From contig NZ_CP023559.1 of NCBI RefSeq assembly GCF_003006155.1, forward strand, positions 4,030,001-4,094,000: a DNA stretch of 64,000 nt, written 5' to 3'. Origin of the DNA: Salinicola tamaricis. GTDB taxonomy: Bacteria; Pseudomonadota; Gammaproteobacteria; Pseudomonadales; Halomonadaceae. Of this stretch, positions 19,181-29,397 are shown piece after piece. Numbering within the stretch: position 1 is the first letter of the stretch; each line of letters starts with the position of its first letter. The notes below the pieces were generated by a model. That model was not told where the DNA came from. It saw only the letters and a program-made list of their open reading frames with translations, and did no database searches. Position numbers and translations under genes: made by a program.

Positions 19181-19245
19181 CTTTGCAGGCTCTCCCCGCG
19201 CGGGGCGCTGCCGCAGAATTAGGCCAAAACGAACGGGAACTGCCC

Positions 19246-20163
19246 ATGAGCGCACGCCACTTTCTGACCCTGCTGGATCTCTCCCGCGACGAGCTCGCCT
19301 ATCTGATTCAGCGCGCGATCAAGATCAAGCACGAACTGAAGACCCAGGGGCCGACCTACACCCCTTTCAGCAATCGTACCCTGGCGATGATCTTCGAGAA
19401 GTCCTCGACCCGTACCCGTGTCTCGTTCGAGACCGCGATGGCCCAGTTCGGCGGGCATGCGCTGTTCCTGTCGCCGCGCGATACCCAGCTAGGCCGCGGC
19501 GAGCCGATCGGCGACACCGCGCGAGTGCTCTCGGAGATGGTCGACGCGGTGATGATCCGCACCTTCTCCCACGATGGCCTCGAGACGTTCGCCGCCAGCA
19601 GCACCGTACCGGTGATCAATGCCCTCACCGATGACTACCACCCGTGCCAGCTGCTCGCCGACGTCATGACCTGGACCGAGTGCCGTGGCCCGGTCACGGG
19701 CAAGACCGCGGTGTGGATCGGCGACGGCAACAACATGTGCCACTCCTGGATCAACGCCGCCCGGCAGTTCGACTTCCAGCTGCGCATCTGCTGTCCGCAG
19801 GGCTACGAGCCGCGTCAGGACATTCTCGACGCCGCTGGTGATAACGCGCTGATCGTGCGCGACCCCGCCACGGCCGTACGCGGTGCCGACCTGGTGACCA
19901 CCGACGTGTGGGCCTCGATGGGTCAGGAGGAGGAGCAGGCCAAGCGCGAGCGCGATTTCGACGGCTTCCAGGTCACCGAAGCGCTGCTCGACCAGGCCGC
20001 CGCCGACGCCATCTTCCTGCACTGCCTGCCGGCGCATCGCGGCGAAGAGATCAGCACCACCCTGCTCGACGACCCGCGCGCGGTGGTGTGGCAGGAGGCC
20101 GGCAACCGCCTCCACGCGCAGAAAGCACTGATCGAGTTCCTGCTGCTGGGCCAGGTTGCCTGA
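19246..20163 (+). CDS. argF: Ornithine carbamoyltransferase
   Basis: Transfers the carbamoyl group to ornithine to give citrulline in arginine synthesis. 305 residues from the ATG at 19246; an earlier in-frame ATG at 19183 is not supported by homology. [13 protein letters not shown] is the carbamoyl-phosphate site, and [13 protein letters not shown] carries the ornithine-binding HCLP cysteine. It is intact. The 343-base gap to divergent grxD holds the leader peptide and attenuator described separately and otherwise no gene. Confidence 0.97.
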   Translation: MSARHFLTLLDLSRDELAYLIQRAIKIKHELKTQGPTYTPFSNRTLAMIFEKSSTRTRVSFETAMAQFGGHALFLSPRDTQLGRGEPIGDTARVLSEMVDAVMIRTFSHDGLETFAASSTVPVINALTDDYHPCQLLADVMTWTECRGPVTGKTAVWIGDGNNMCHSWINAARQFDFQLRICCPQGYEPRQDILDAAGDNALIVRDPATAVRGADLVTTDVWASMGQEEEQAKRERDFDGFQVTEALLDQAAADAIFLHCLPAHRGEEISTTLLDDPRAVVWQEAGNRLHAQKALIEFLLLGQVA

Positions 20164-20242
20164 ACCCAGGCGCCTGAACTCGATCGATTGAGCCAGGCGC
20201 CCCACCACGCTCTTCGCCGACGGGCCTGACGCCAGCGGGATG

Positions 20243-20263
20243 CCGGCTGCGCAGCGCAGCCGG
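20243..20263. terminator. Hairpin between argF and the TVP38-like gene
   Basis: Perfect 9-bp stem with a 3-nt loop (20243-20251/20255-20263) between convergent genes. No U-run, so a weak or Rho-assisted terminator at best. Confidence 0.45.
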
Positions 20264-20296
20264 TCATTCAGCGTTTCTTCGCCGTCTCTCTGCCGT

Positions 20297-21027
20297 CTAT
20301 TCGCCCTGTGCCGCCCGCCGTGCCAGGCGACGTCGACGCGCCTGACGCCAGGCCAGCAGCGACACCGCAATCAGCGCGAGTGCCGCCAGCGCGCCCAGGG
20401 CCTGCCCCAGATCCCCGCTCAGGGCGGACTCCCCAGGACCACGAAAGCCACCCCATAAGGGCCCGTGGTCAGCAGTGCCACCGTGAGATAGATCGAGCGC
20501 GGCACGCCGGCCACCCCGAGGGCGTAATGCTTGATGAACATCGGCACACCCGGGACCAGCTTGATCAGGAAGGTCACTCGCCAGGCGCTGCGGCGATCTA
20601 CATCGAGCGCCGCCAGGGCGGGGAAACGCCGCTGGAGCAGCTGACGCAGACGCGGCCGCAGGCGAGAGTGGGCGATGGCATAGCAGAGCAGCAGATTGCA
20701 TAGCGTCGCCAGTGCGGCCACGGCGAGACCGCCGGCCACGCCGAAGCGCAGCCCGGCGATAATGAAGAAGGGAGTCATGGGGACGCCCAGCGCCGGCAGC
20801 ACGATCATGGCGAGGGTGAACGGCAGCAGCTGCAGCTCTTCGAGCCAACCGCGGGGCACACCGCCGTAGGCCGCGAACAGCACACACAAAGCGACGCCGA
20901 GCCCCGCCGCCAGAGCCACCCGCCACCAGCGCCAGGCGCGTGTCATGGCATGGCGCCGTGGCGGCAGGGAGCGCGCGGGCGACGGCGGCAGCGGGTCGAG
21001 CATCATCGGGGGAAGCGGAATCGGCAT
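20297..21027 (-). CDS. TVP38/TMEM64 (DedA/SNARE-associated) family membrane protein, frameshifted
   Basis: From the ATG at 21027 (GAGAGG upstream) about 200 residues read in one frame: TM1 (VALAAGLGVALCVLFAAYGG), then LPALGVPMTPFFIIAG, the typical re-entrant motif, and FLIKLVPGVPMFIKHYALG. The frame stops at 20419 after FVVLGSPP. The C-terminal helix (GALAALALIAVSLLAW) and basic tail are in another frame ending at 20297, so one base is off near 20430. The family is membrane-embedded, with proposed roles in lipid scrambling or transport. Its start could instead be the ATG at 20946. Confidence 0.75.
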
Positions 21028-21085
21028 GTGTCATGCCTCTCGATGGAAAGCGACAAGCATGACACCAGGATGACAGCCGACGGCG

Positions 21086-22583
21086 TCACTCGAGGTTGTC
21101 GAGCCCCTTCTCCGCCATCGCCACCGCGCGGAACAGCGCGCGGCGTTTGTTGAGCGTCTCTTGCCATTCGTCGTCGGGATCGGAGTCGGCGACGATGCCC
21201 CCGCCCGCCTGCACGTGCAGCTCGCCATCCTTGAGCACGGCGGTGCGGATGGCGATCGCCATGTCCATGTTGCCGTGCCAGGAGAGATAGCCCACCGCGC
21301 CGGAGTAGATACCGCGCTTGACCGGTTCGAGCTCGTCGATCACCTCCAGCGCGCGGATCTTGGGCCCCGGAGAGCGTGCCCGCAGGGAAGCGGTGGCGCG
21401 CGCACATCCATCGCCGACATGCCGCCGCGCAGCTTGCCGGTGACGTTGGAGACGATTGATGACGTGGGAGTAGCGCTCGATCGCCATGCGATCGGTCACC
21501 TCCACCGTCCCGGTCTGACTGATACGACCGATGTCGTTGCGCCCCAGGTCGATCAGCATCAGATGCTCGGCAATCTCCTTGGGATCGGCCAGCAGCTCCT
21601 CCTCCAGCGCCTTGTCCTCGGCCGGCGTGGTGCCGCGCGGGCGGGTGGCCGATCGGCCGCACCGTGACTTCATCACCCTCCAGCCGGGTCAGGATCTCCG
21701 GCGAGGCGCCGATCACGTGGTGATCGTCCAGGTTGAGGAAGAACATGTAGGGCGACGGATTGAGGCTGCGCAGGGCGCGGTAGAGATCCAGCGGCGGCGC
21801 CTGATAGGGAATCGACATGCGCTGGGAGGGCACACACTGCATCAGATCGCCGGCCAGCACGTACTCCTTGATACGTGCCACCGCCTCCTTGTAGCCCTGC
21901 TCGCTGAAGCTGGCGTGGAAGTCGTGCTCGGCCACGTCGTTGCGCCCGGTGCCCGGGCTCAGGGTGTTGAAGGTCGCGCTGCGCAGCTTGAGTTCGAGCG
22001 CTTCGAGCCGTTCCCAGGCCGAGGCCAGCGCATCGGCCTCCTCGGGGTCGGCGTGGGTCCATAGCTGCAGCCGGCCGGAGAGATTGTCGAACACCACCAG
22101 CTCGTCGCACACCATCAGCAGGATGTCGGGCACCCCGATCGGGTCGGGCTTTTCGGCGGCACGCTCGCTGCGCAGACGCGGCTCGATGTAGCGAATGGTG
22201 TCATAGCCGAAGTAGCCCACCAGACCGCCGTCGAAGCGCGGCTGATCATCCAGGTGCGGCACCTTGAAGCGCGCCTGGAACTGCTCGATCCAGGCCAGCG
22301 GATCGGCCACCTCGGCGACCCCATGCTGCTCGCCGTCGATCAAATGGCGCACGGTGAAACCGCGCACCTCGACGCGCTCGCGGCTGGGCAGGCCGATGAT
22401 CGAATAACGCCCCCATTTCTCGCCGCCCTGTACCGATTCGAGCAGAAAGGTCCAGGGGGCATCGGCCAGCTTTAAATAGGTCGACAGCGGCGTATCCAGA
22501 TCGGCGAGCACGTCGCGGGTCACGGGAATACGGTTGTAGCCGGCTTGCGCCAGCTCGGCAAAACGCTCGGGGGTCATCGTCAT
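21086..22583 (-). CDS. trpE: Anthranilate synthase component I (frameshifted)
   Basis: Converts chorismate to anthranilate, the first step of tryptophan synthesis. The start ATG at 22583 has GGAG eight bases upstream. The N-domain contains [18 protein letters not shown], the Trp-inhibition site. The catalytic domain reads IGASPEIL, then after a shift near 21650 [14 protein letters not shown] and [26 protein letters not shown] near 21430 is in a third frame, and [18 protein letters not shown] to the end is in a further one. At least three shifts are needed. All blocks are conserved, so a functional gene with sequence errors is the better reading. A Trp-codon leader peptide precedes it. Confidence 0.88.
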
Positions 22584-22642
22584 GAGACCGGGCTCCAACA
22601 GTGAAAATCAGCGACAGGCGGATACGACAATCGGGCTGACGG

Positions 22643-22714
22643 TCACCATCGCCAACGCTTGACGTGGCGCATCAGGGCGCTGGAACACACGGGGCGTCGG
22701 CTATCCGGTTGCAT
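22643..22714 (-). CDS. trpL: Candidate trpE leader peptide with terminal Trp codons
   Basis: ATG at 22714 to TGA at 22645-22643 encodes 23 residues ending KRWRW, with two TGG codons directly before the stop and 60 bases before trpE. A shorter version could start at the internal ATG (MRHVKRWRW). Downstream TCAGC/GCTGA can pair, followed by TTTT. Attenuation of trpE is established in Pseudomonas putida, which supports this reading; the ribosome-binding site is poor. Confidence 0.6.
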   Translation of the reverse strand: MQPDSRRPVCSSALMRHVKRWRW

Positions 22715-22797
22715 GTGGGGCTCGGTCCAGAGAAAAGGGGCGTGAAATGATGGCTCGCGGCCGGCGACAGCCAGGGTGAGACGCCGGTCGAAAAACC

Positions 22798-23464
22798 CTA
22801 AACGAGTTCCTGAAGCGATTCAACCAGACCGTCGGGGGCGCTCGTCGCCACCGGCTCGCCGTGGTTGTAGCCGTAGGGTACCGCCAGGGTACGAAAGCCG
22901 GCGCGCTTGCCCGCCTCGATGTCGTGACGCGAGTCCCCCACCATCAGGCAGTGCTGCGGGGCGATCTCGAAGTGTGCAGCCAGGTGCAACAGCGGCGCCG
23001 GGTGCGGCTTCTTCTCGGGCAGCGAGTCGCCGCCCAGGGTCAGTTGGAAATAGTCGCGCAGCGTCAGCGCCTCGAGGATTCGGATCGATGAAGGCCGCCG
23101 GCTTGTTGGTGATCAACGCCAGCACCAGGCCGCGGGCGGAGAGCCCTTCGAGCGCCTCGCGCACGCCGGGGAAGACCCGAGTGCGGGCACAGGGCGCGGC
23201 GCGATAGTGCACGAGGAAGCGCGCATGGGCGCGCGCAAGCGTCGCCGCGTCGGGCTCACTGCCACCCGCGTCCGCGAGCGCCCGGGCCACCAGCAGGTGC
23301 GAACCGTTACCGACCCAGTCGCGCACCTTGGCCTCGCCCGCGGGCGGCCACGCCAGGTCGCCCAGCATCGCGTCCACCGCTGCGGCGAGGTCGGGCACGG
23401 AGTCGATCAAGGTACCGTCGAGATCGAAGGCGATGAGGCGGATATCGTCGAGCAGGGGCAGCAT
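22798..23464 (-). CDS. gph: Phosphoglycolate phosphatase (frameshifted)
   Basis: HAD-superfamily enzyme that removes 2-phosphoglycolate. ATG at 23464. Motif I is IAFDLDGTLIDSVPDL, and the segment LALITNKPAAF is motif II. A one-base shift near 23090 moves to the frame with CLMVGDSRHDIEAGKRAG (motif IV) and AVPYGYNHGEP. Total about 222 residues, the usual length. In pseudomonads gph lies between rpe and trpE. Here trpE follows, 214 bases downstream with the leader peptide, but rpe has moved about 9 kb away. Confidence 0.9.
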
Positions 23465-23541
23465 CGTGTGAAGTCTCCAGAGGCGGCGCCGGAGCACCTT
23501 TCGCGGGTGCCAAGCGGCAGCGATGGGCGTATCCTACCGGC

Positions 23542-23547
23542 TATACT
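23542..23547 (+). promoter_or_regulatory. TATACT -10-like box in the gph/ndh intergenic region
   Basis: TATACT at 23542-23547 faces ndh, about 200 bases ahead of its start. The 286-base gap between the divergent genes otherwise shows nothing recognisable. No clear -35. Confidence 0.35.
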
Positions 23548-23750
23548 TTCGTCGAGTCGACCGGCCTTTTCGTGACTGTGATCCCTGCTGTAGCTCTCCG
23601 CCTCATCTTATCCATCACGGATTGCGTCATCCTGCTCCACCCCGCGCTCGCTCACCGTCTCGGCTCCGACCGCCCGGCAGCGACGTCGCTCGACGCCAGC
23701 GCAGACCCTTTTCCCTTCGTTTTCATCGCATCCGCAAGGAGTCTTCTGCC

Positions 23751-25049
23751 ATGACCACACCGCGTATCGTGGTGGTCGGTGGCGGTGCCGGCGGCCTCGA
23801 GCTGGCGACCCGCCTGGGCCGCAAGCTGGGCAAACGCCAGCGCGCCGACATCGTGCTCGTCGACCGCAACCCCACCCACATCTGGAAACCGCTGCTGCAC
23901 GAGGTCGCCACCGGCACCCTCGACTCGGGTCTCGACGAGGTCTCCTATCAGGGCCACTCGAAGCACAACGGCTACCGCTTTCAGCGCGGCACCCTGAGCG
24001 GCATCGACCGCGACGCCCGCACCATCACCCTGGAACCGATACACGACGCCGACGACGTCGTGGTGCTGCCGGCACGCCAGATCGCCTACGACTACCTGGT
24101 CCTATCGGTGGGCAGCGTCTCCAACGACTTCGGCACCCCCGGCGTGGCCAAGCACTGTCACTTCATCGACAGCCCGCAGCAGGCGGAGGAGTTTCGCCGC
24201 AACATGCTCAACACCTTCCTGCGCTACAGCGATCCGGAGCGGCGCACCCATCCCAAGCTGACCGTCGGCCTGGTCGGCGCCGGAGCCACCGGGGTCGAGC
24301 TCGCGGCGGAGCTGTTCGGCGCCTCGAAGATGCTGCACAGCTACGGTTTCACCGCCCTCGACAGCGGCAAGCTCGAGGTGCACCTGATCGAGGCGGCGCC
24401 GCGGGTGCTGCCGGCGCTGCCCGAGCGCATCAGCCGCGCGGTGCACGGCGAACTCGAACGCCTGGGGGTCAAGATCCATGTCGACACCCGGGTCACCGAG
24501 GCCAACGAGCACGGCTTCATCACCGCCGATGGCGAACCGCTGGCGACCGACCTGAGCGTATGGGCGGCGGGTATCCGCGCCCCGGCCTTCCTCTCCGAGC
24601 TGGGCCTCGCCACCGAGCGCAATCACCAGCTCAAGGTGCACCAGACGCTGCAGAGTCTCGACGACGAGCGCATCTTCGCCTTCGGTGACTGCGCCGCCTG
24701 CCCCCAGGCCGACGACAAACGGGTGCCGCCGCGGGCCCAGGCGGCTCATCAACAGGCGACCCACTGCTACCACAACCTGCGCGCGGCGATGGCCGGCAAG
24801 CCACTCAAGCCGTTCGTCTACCATGACCGCGGCTCGCTGATCTCGCTGGCGCATTTCGAGGCGGTCGGCAGCCTGATGCGCGGCACCTCGGCCCGCAGCC
24901 TGTTCATCGAGGGCCGGCTGGCGAAGCTGTTCTACGCCTCGCTCTACCGCATGCATCAGATGGCGATCCACGGCCTGTTCAAGACCGGCATGACGGTGGT
25001 CGTGGACGGGCTCAACCGTTACCTGCGCCCCAAGATGAAACTGCACTGA
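23751..25049 (+). CDS. ndh: Type II NADH dehydrogenase
   Basis: Single-subunit, non-pumping NADH:quinone oxidoreductase of the membrane surface. 432 residues from the ATG at 23751 with AAGGAG upstream. FAD dinucleotide-binding motif IVVVGGGAGGLELATRLG at the N-terminus, NADH site VGLVGAGATGVELAAEL in the middle, and IFAFGDCAACPQ for the second FAD contact. The C-terminal amphipathic region (MHQMAIHGLFKTGMTVVVDG) is the membrane anchor. Intact. Confidence 0.96.
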   Translation: MTTPRIVVVGGGAGGLELATRLGRKLGKRQRADIVLVDRNPTHIWKPLLHEVATGTLDSGLDEVSYQGHSKHNGYRFQRGTLSGIDRDARTITLEPIHDADDVVVLPARQIAYDYLVLSVGSVSNDFGTPGVAKHCHFIDSPQQAEEFRRNMLNTFLRYSDPERRTHPKLTVGLVGAGATGVELAAELFGASKMLHSYGFTALDSGKLEVHLIEAAPRVLPALPERISRAVHGELERLGVKIHVDTRVTEANEHGFITADGEPLATDLSVWAAGIRAPAFLSELGLATERNHQLKVHQTLQSLDDERIFAFGDCAACPQADDKRVPPRAQAAHQQATHCYHNLRAAMAGKPLKPFVYHDRGSLISLAHFEAVGSLMRGTSARSLFIEGRLAKLFYASLYRMHQMAIHGLFKTGMTVVVDGLNRYLRPKMKLH

Positions 25050-25070
25050 GAGGGGGTGCCCCGCGCTCGC

Positions 25071-27421
25071 TCAGTCGAGCCGGGGCTCGGGCCACCAGGC
25101 CGGCAGTAGCGCCCGCGCCCGCGGCTGGGCGAAACGGTCGTCGAGCAGTTCGATAACGCCGCGATCGCTGGCGGTGCGGATCACGCGCCCGGCGGCCTGC
25201 ACCACCTTCTGCATGCCGGGATAGAAGTAGGCGTAGTCGTAGCCACTGCCTAGCAGCGTCTGCAGGCGTTCGCGCATCTGCTCGTTGACCGGATTGACCT
25301 GGGGCAATCCCAGCGTCGCGACGAAAGCCCCGATCAGCCGCTCGCCGGGCAGATCGATGCCCTCGCCGAAGATTCCGCCCAGCACGGCGAAGCCCACCCC
25401 TGCCCCGCCGCTTTCGAAGCGCGCCAGGAAGCTGGCCCGGGCGGCATCGTCCATGCGCGCCGCCTGGCGCCACTGCACCACCTCCGGGTGACGCTGGGCC
25501 AGGCGCTCGGCGACCTGCTCCAGATAGGCGAAGCTCGAGAAGAAGGCGAGATAGTTGCCGCGGCGCTGATGGAAGCGCGCGGCGATACGCGCCACCAGCG
25601 GATCGAGCGAGGCCGCGCGATGGGCGTAACGGGTCGATAGCCGGGTGGCGATGCTGACCTCGAGCTGGCCGGCGGCGAACGGCGAGCCCAACGCCAGCCA
25701 GGGGGCGCTGTCGGGCACCCCGAGCAGATCGCGGAAGTAGCCCTGGGGCGAGAGCGTGGCGGAGAACAGCGTGCCGCCATGGGCGGCGGTGAAGCGCGCG
25801 GCCAGAAACGGCGCCGGCATGACATTGCGCAGGGTCAGCGTCGCCCCGGCCCGGCGCTGGCGTCCGCGCGGCGGCTGTCGGGTCAGATCGCACAGCGAGT
25901 GGCTACCGAATGTCTCGGCCACCCGGCACAGATGCTGGGCCTCGAAGGAGAAGCGCTGCAGCTCGCCGTCCAGCGCGATCGGCTGCTCGCTCTGATACTC
26001 GACGATCCGCGATACCGCCTGCTGCAGCGCCGCAATCAGCTTGCCCGGCAGGTGCTCGAGCACGCGGTAATCGCGCTCGCCGTAAGCATCATCCAACTGC
26101 TCCGCCAGTTCCTGCCAGGCCGTGGCGACCCGCGCCAGCGGACGCTTGAGCGGCGCCGGCAACTGCGGCACCAAGCGCCGAAAGGCGGCGTGATCGAGGG
26201 TCGCGGTATACATGCCGCGACCGCGCTCGACCAGGTTGTGCGCCTCGTCCACCAGAATGCCCACTTGCCACTGCTGCTGCAGGGTCAGCGCGTAGAGCTG
26301 GGCGTGCAGATCGAAGTAGTAATTGACGTCGGCGACCACCACATCGGCCCAGCGCGACATCTCCTGCCCCAGGTAGTAAGGGCAGACCTGGTGTTCGAGG
26401 GCCACCGCGCGCAGACCGGCGCGATCGAGCCAGCCACGCTCGGCGGCTGCCGAGCGTGCCACCGGCAGGCGATCGTAGAAGCCCGCGGCGAGCGGACAGG
26501 CCTCGCCGTGGCACGCCTTGTCGAGATGCTCGCAAGCCTTCTCCCGCGCGGTCAGCGTGAGCACCCGCAGCGGCAGCGCCGGTGTCGCCTCACCCGAGAC
26601 CGGTTCGGCGGGGGCCGGCGCCTGGGTGTCGGCGGCGGATGCGGCAGGCGGGCGCGCGCCGAGCTGCTCGAGGCTTCCAGCGCCAGCTGCTGGCCGGTAT
26701 TGCGCGCGGTGAGAAAGAACACCCGGTCGAGCGGTTCGCCGGGCATCGCCTTGAGCATCGGGAACAGCGTCCCCAGCGTCTTGCCGATGCCGGTGGGCGC
26801 CTGCAGCAGCAGCCAGCGCCGTGTATGGGTGGCCTTGTAGACCGCCTCCGCGAGTTCGCGCTGGCCAGCGCGGAAGTCGGCGAACGGAAAGTTCAGCGCC
26901 ACCAGCGCCGCGTCTCGCCGCCGCCGATGCGCCAGCTCCTGCTGGGCCCAGGCCAGAAAGCGCTGGCAGTGGGTCTCGAATACCTCGCGCAGCTCAGACG
27001 CGCTGCATTGCTGGCTGAGCGGCGTCTCGCGCTGGCTGGCGATATCGAAATAGACCAGGGTCACGGTGAGCTGGTCGAGCCCCCGCGCCAGACATAGCAG
27101 ATGACCGTAGACCTGAGCCTGGGCCCAGTGCAGGGCGCGCTGGTTGGCCGGCTGGCGCGCCAGATCGCCGCGGTGGGTCTTGATCTCCTCGAGCCGGTTG
27201 GCATCGGGATCATAGCCGTCGGCACGCCCGCGCACCTCCAGATGCGCGTAGTGCCCGACGAGGACCACCTCACGCTCGTAGCGCTCGCCGCGACGCTCGC
27301 TCACCACCCGGTGGCCGGCGATGCCCTCCTGGGCCGAAGGCGATGGCGTGAAGCGCAGATCGAGATCCCCCGCCTTGGCCGAGAACTCGCACAGGGCGCG
27401 CACCGCGATACGGTAACTCAC
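25071..27421 (-). CDS. PD-(D/E)XK nuclease-DinG/XPD-type helicase fusion (frameshifted)
   Basis: Starts at a GTG (27421) overlapping the FAN1 stop (GTGA), so it is translationally coupled. Residues about 1-200 form a Cas4-like PD-(D/E)XK nuclease domain with GRADGYDPD and LEEIKTHRGDL. The helicase follows: Walker A LQAPTGIGKTLG, DEAHN in ILVDEAHNLVERGRG, an Fe-S cluster set (CEHLDKAC, GEAC, VCPYYL) and the C-terminal VVQAAGRVIRT. Near 26670 one base is off, after NTGQQLALEA. Total about 783 residues. Such proteins are paired with VRR-NUC FAN1 in pseudomonads and should act in DNA-crosslink or branch processing. Confidence 0.87.
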
Positions 27422-29169
27422 GCCGAGCGACCGCCCGGAGCGCCCGCCAGCGGCACGCCGCCATCCTCTGCCGTCGCGTCCGGCCCGCTCGCTGCGGCGT
27501 CCAGGCTCTGCTCCTCCCAGCTGACATAGCAGACGCTGACCGGCATGGCGTGCTCGGCGCAGAAAGCGAGCCAACGCTTCTGGTTGTCCTGCAGGCGGTC
27601 CCCGGGTCCCTTCACCTCGATCATGCGGTAGCGCGCCTCACCCGGCCAGAACTGGATCAGATCCGGCATACCGGCACGATTGGCACGAATATCGCCGAGC
27701 AGACGCTCGAACCACAGCCGCAGGTGGCGCGCGGGAATGCACGTCAGCGCCAGCGTCAGGGTGCGCTCGTCGAGCGCGCTCCAGGCGACGAACGGCGACT
27801 GGATACCGTACTTGTCGCGAAAGCGCTGGCGCACGATGTCGCCATAGTCGCCACGCTCCAGCGCCGCCAGGCAGGCCGTGAACAGCGCCTGGCGGCGGGC
27901 GTGGAAATCCTCGTCGAAGAGATCCGCCGGCCCGCTATGAAACGGGTGGAAGAAGGCGCCGGGCAGCGGCGCGAAGATCGCCTCCCAGCAGAGCAGACCG
28001 AAGAGCGCATTGATCAGGGTGTTCTCGACATAGATCACCGGCGCCTCGTCGCGGCTCAGATGCGCCGCCACCGCGCCCTCGACCCAGCCGCTACGCGACA
28101 GCGTCAGTGTGATGCGCTCGGGCTCGGCCGGCACTGCGGTGTCGCGCCGCGGCAGTCCCAGCTTGCGCCGCAGACGCGGTACGATGCGCCCCAGCGCCTG
28201 GGCCTCGGCGGCACTCACCGGCGCGGCCTCGGCACGCTGGGCCAGTTGCCAGGCATCGTCGAAGCGTGCCAGGCGTTCGAGCACCCGAACCCGGCGTAGA
28301 CGCGCTTCCGGCGCGGTACTGTCGTGGTAGAGCGCCAGCGCCTGCTGCAGCTCGCCCTGGCGCTCGCTGCGATAGGCGAGCTTGTAGAGCAGCCGGCCAC
28401 GGCGCCGCTCCAGCCAGGGGTTGTCGAAGGGCTCACGCGAGATCTCGGCGAGCAGGTCAGCCAGCGGCTCGTCGGCGTCGAAGCGCTCGCGGCAGCGATG
28501 CAGATGGTAGTAAGCCTCCAGTTCACCGCGCCGCGAGAAGGCCCGTGACGCTGCCGCCAGGGGAACGGACTCGAAGCGGTAGACGCCCAGATCCGCGAGC
28601 ACGAACTCCGACCACTGCTGACGCAGGTTACCGAAGAACATCAGCCGGAAGCGCTCGCCGAGGGCATCGACGGTCAACCGGTAGTGGGTATCGTCGAGGC
28701 TCGGCAACCATGCCGGCAACGCTCGCGGCGCCGGCGACTCGGCCGCCAGCGCCTCGCGCCAGGCCGTCTTGCCCGTGCTGCGCGAAAGCCCCAGCTCGGC
28801 CAGCCACGGCGCCAGGTCGGCGGCAAGCTCGCTTTTGGTCGTCAAGGCGAAGAGTGCCGGCAGCGCCAGCTCGGCATCGGTCTCGACCCAGCCGGCAGCG
28901 ATCAGCGGCGCCGCCGCCGTTTCCGTATCACCGATCTCGGCATAGCACAGCCGGCTGGCGCGGAAGTCGACGCCCTTGCGCATCACCATGCGCACCAACA
29001 GCGCCCGGGACGGCCGCGGCAGCGCCTCGAAGGTAGCGATGAAGTCACGCTCCTCGGCCGACAACAGGTCGGCGTAACGCGACCCGAGCCAGTCGAGCAC
29101 GGTGTGGAAATTGGCCAGGTAGTAGAACGGGTCGTCGAGCGTGGGCAACGCCATAGGGGAGTATCGCAT
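27418..29169 (-). CDS. FAN1-type VRR-NUC structure-specific nuclease
   Basis: 583 residues. The N-terminal part (ADLLSAEERDFIATF and following) resembles the SAP-like DNA-binding domain, the middle is a TPR-like helical region (LLYKLAYRSERQGELQQALA), and the C-terminal VRR-NUC domain has GMPDLIQFW and RMIEVKGPGDRLQDNQKRW, the PD-(D/E)XK residues. Bacterial FAN1 cuts 5' flaps and processes interstrand crosslinks. Intact; directly followed by the coupled helicase. The start is uncertain: M1 at 29169 and M6 at 29154 both lack a clear ribosome-binding site. Confidence 0.9.
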   Translation of the reverse strand: MRYSPMALPTLDDPFYYLANFHTVLDWLGSRYADLLSAEERDFIATFEALPRPSRALLVRMVMRKGVDFRASRLCYAEIGDTETAAAPLIAAGWVETDAELALPALFALTTKSELAADLAPWLAELGLSRSTGKTAWREALAAESPAPRALPAWLPSLDDTHYRLTVDALGERFRLMFFGNLRQQWSEFVLADLGVYRFESVPLAAASRAFSRRGELEAYYHLHRCRERFDADEPLADLLAEISREPFDNPWLERRRGRLLYKLAYRSERQGELQQALALYHDSTAPEARLRRVRVLERLARFDDAWQLAQRAEAAPVSAAEAQALGRIVPRLRRKLGLPRRDTAVPAEPERITLTLSRSGWVEGAVAAHLSRDEAPVIYVENTLINALFGLLCWEAIFAPLPGAFFHPFHSGPADLFDEDFHARRQALFTACLAALERGDYGDIVRQRFRDKYGIQSPFVAWSALDERTLTLALTCIPARHLRLWFERLLGDIRANRAGMPDLIQFWPGEARYRMIEVKGPGDRLQDNQKRWLAFCAEHAMPVSVCYVSWEEQSLDAAASGPDATAEDGGVPLAGAPGGRSA

Positions 29170-29397
29170 GGAGAGTGGCGAGTGAACTGGCTAAGCATAC
29201 AGGTTCCGGCCTCGCCATCGAAGTCGCCTCGGCGCCATCCGGTTCGGCGGCGAGCGCTCGAAGCGTATGCCTATCTGGGCTAACCTCGGGGTCTGAGCGG
29301 GCCGACGCAATACCGCGATACCGGGTGGCGGCGCCCCGCTCCTCTTCGTTCTCCACCTCGGCCATCGTCCCCGGGCCAGCCACTGCCGGAGTGCCTC

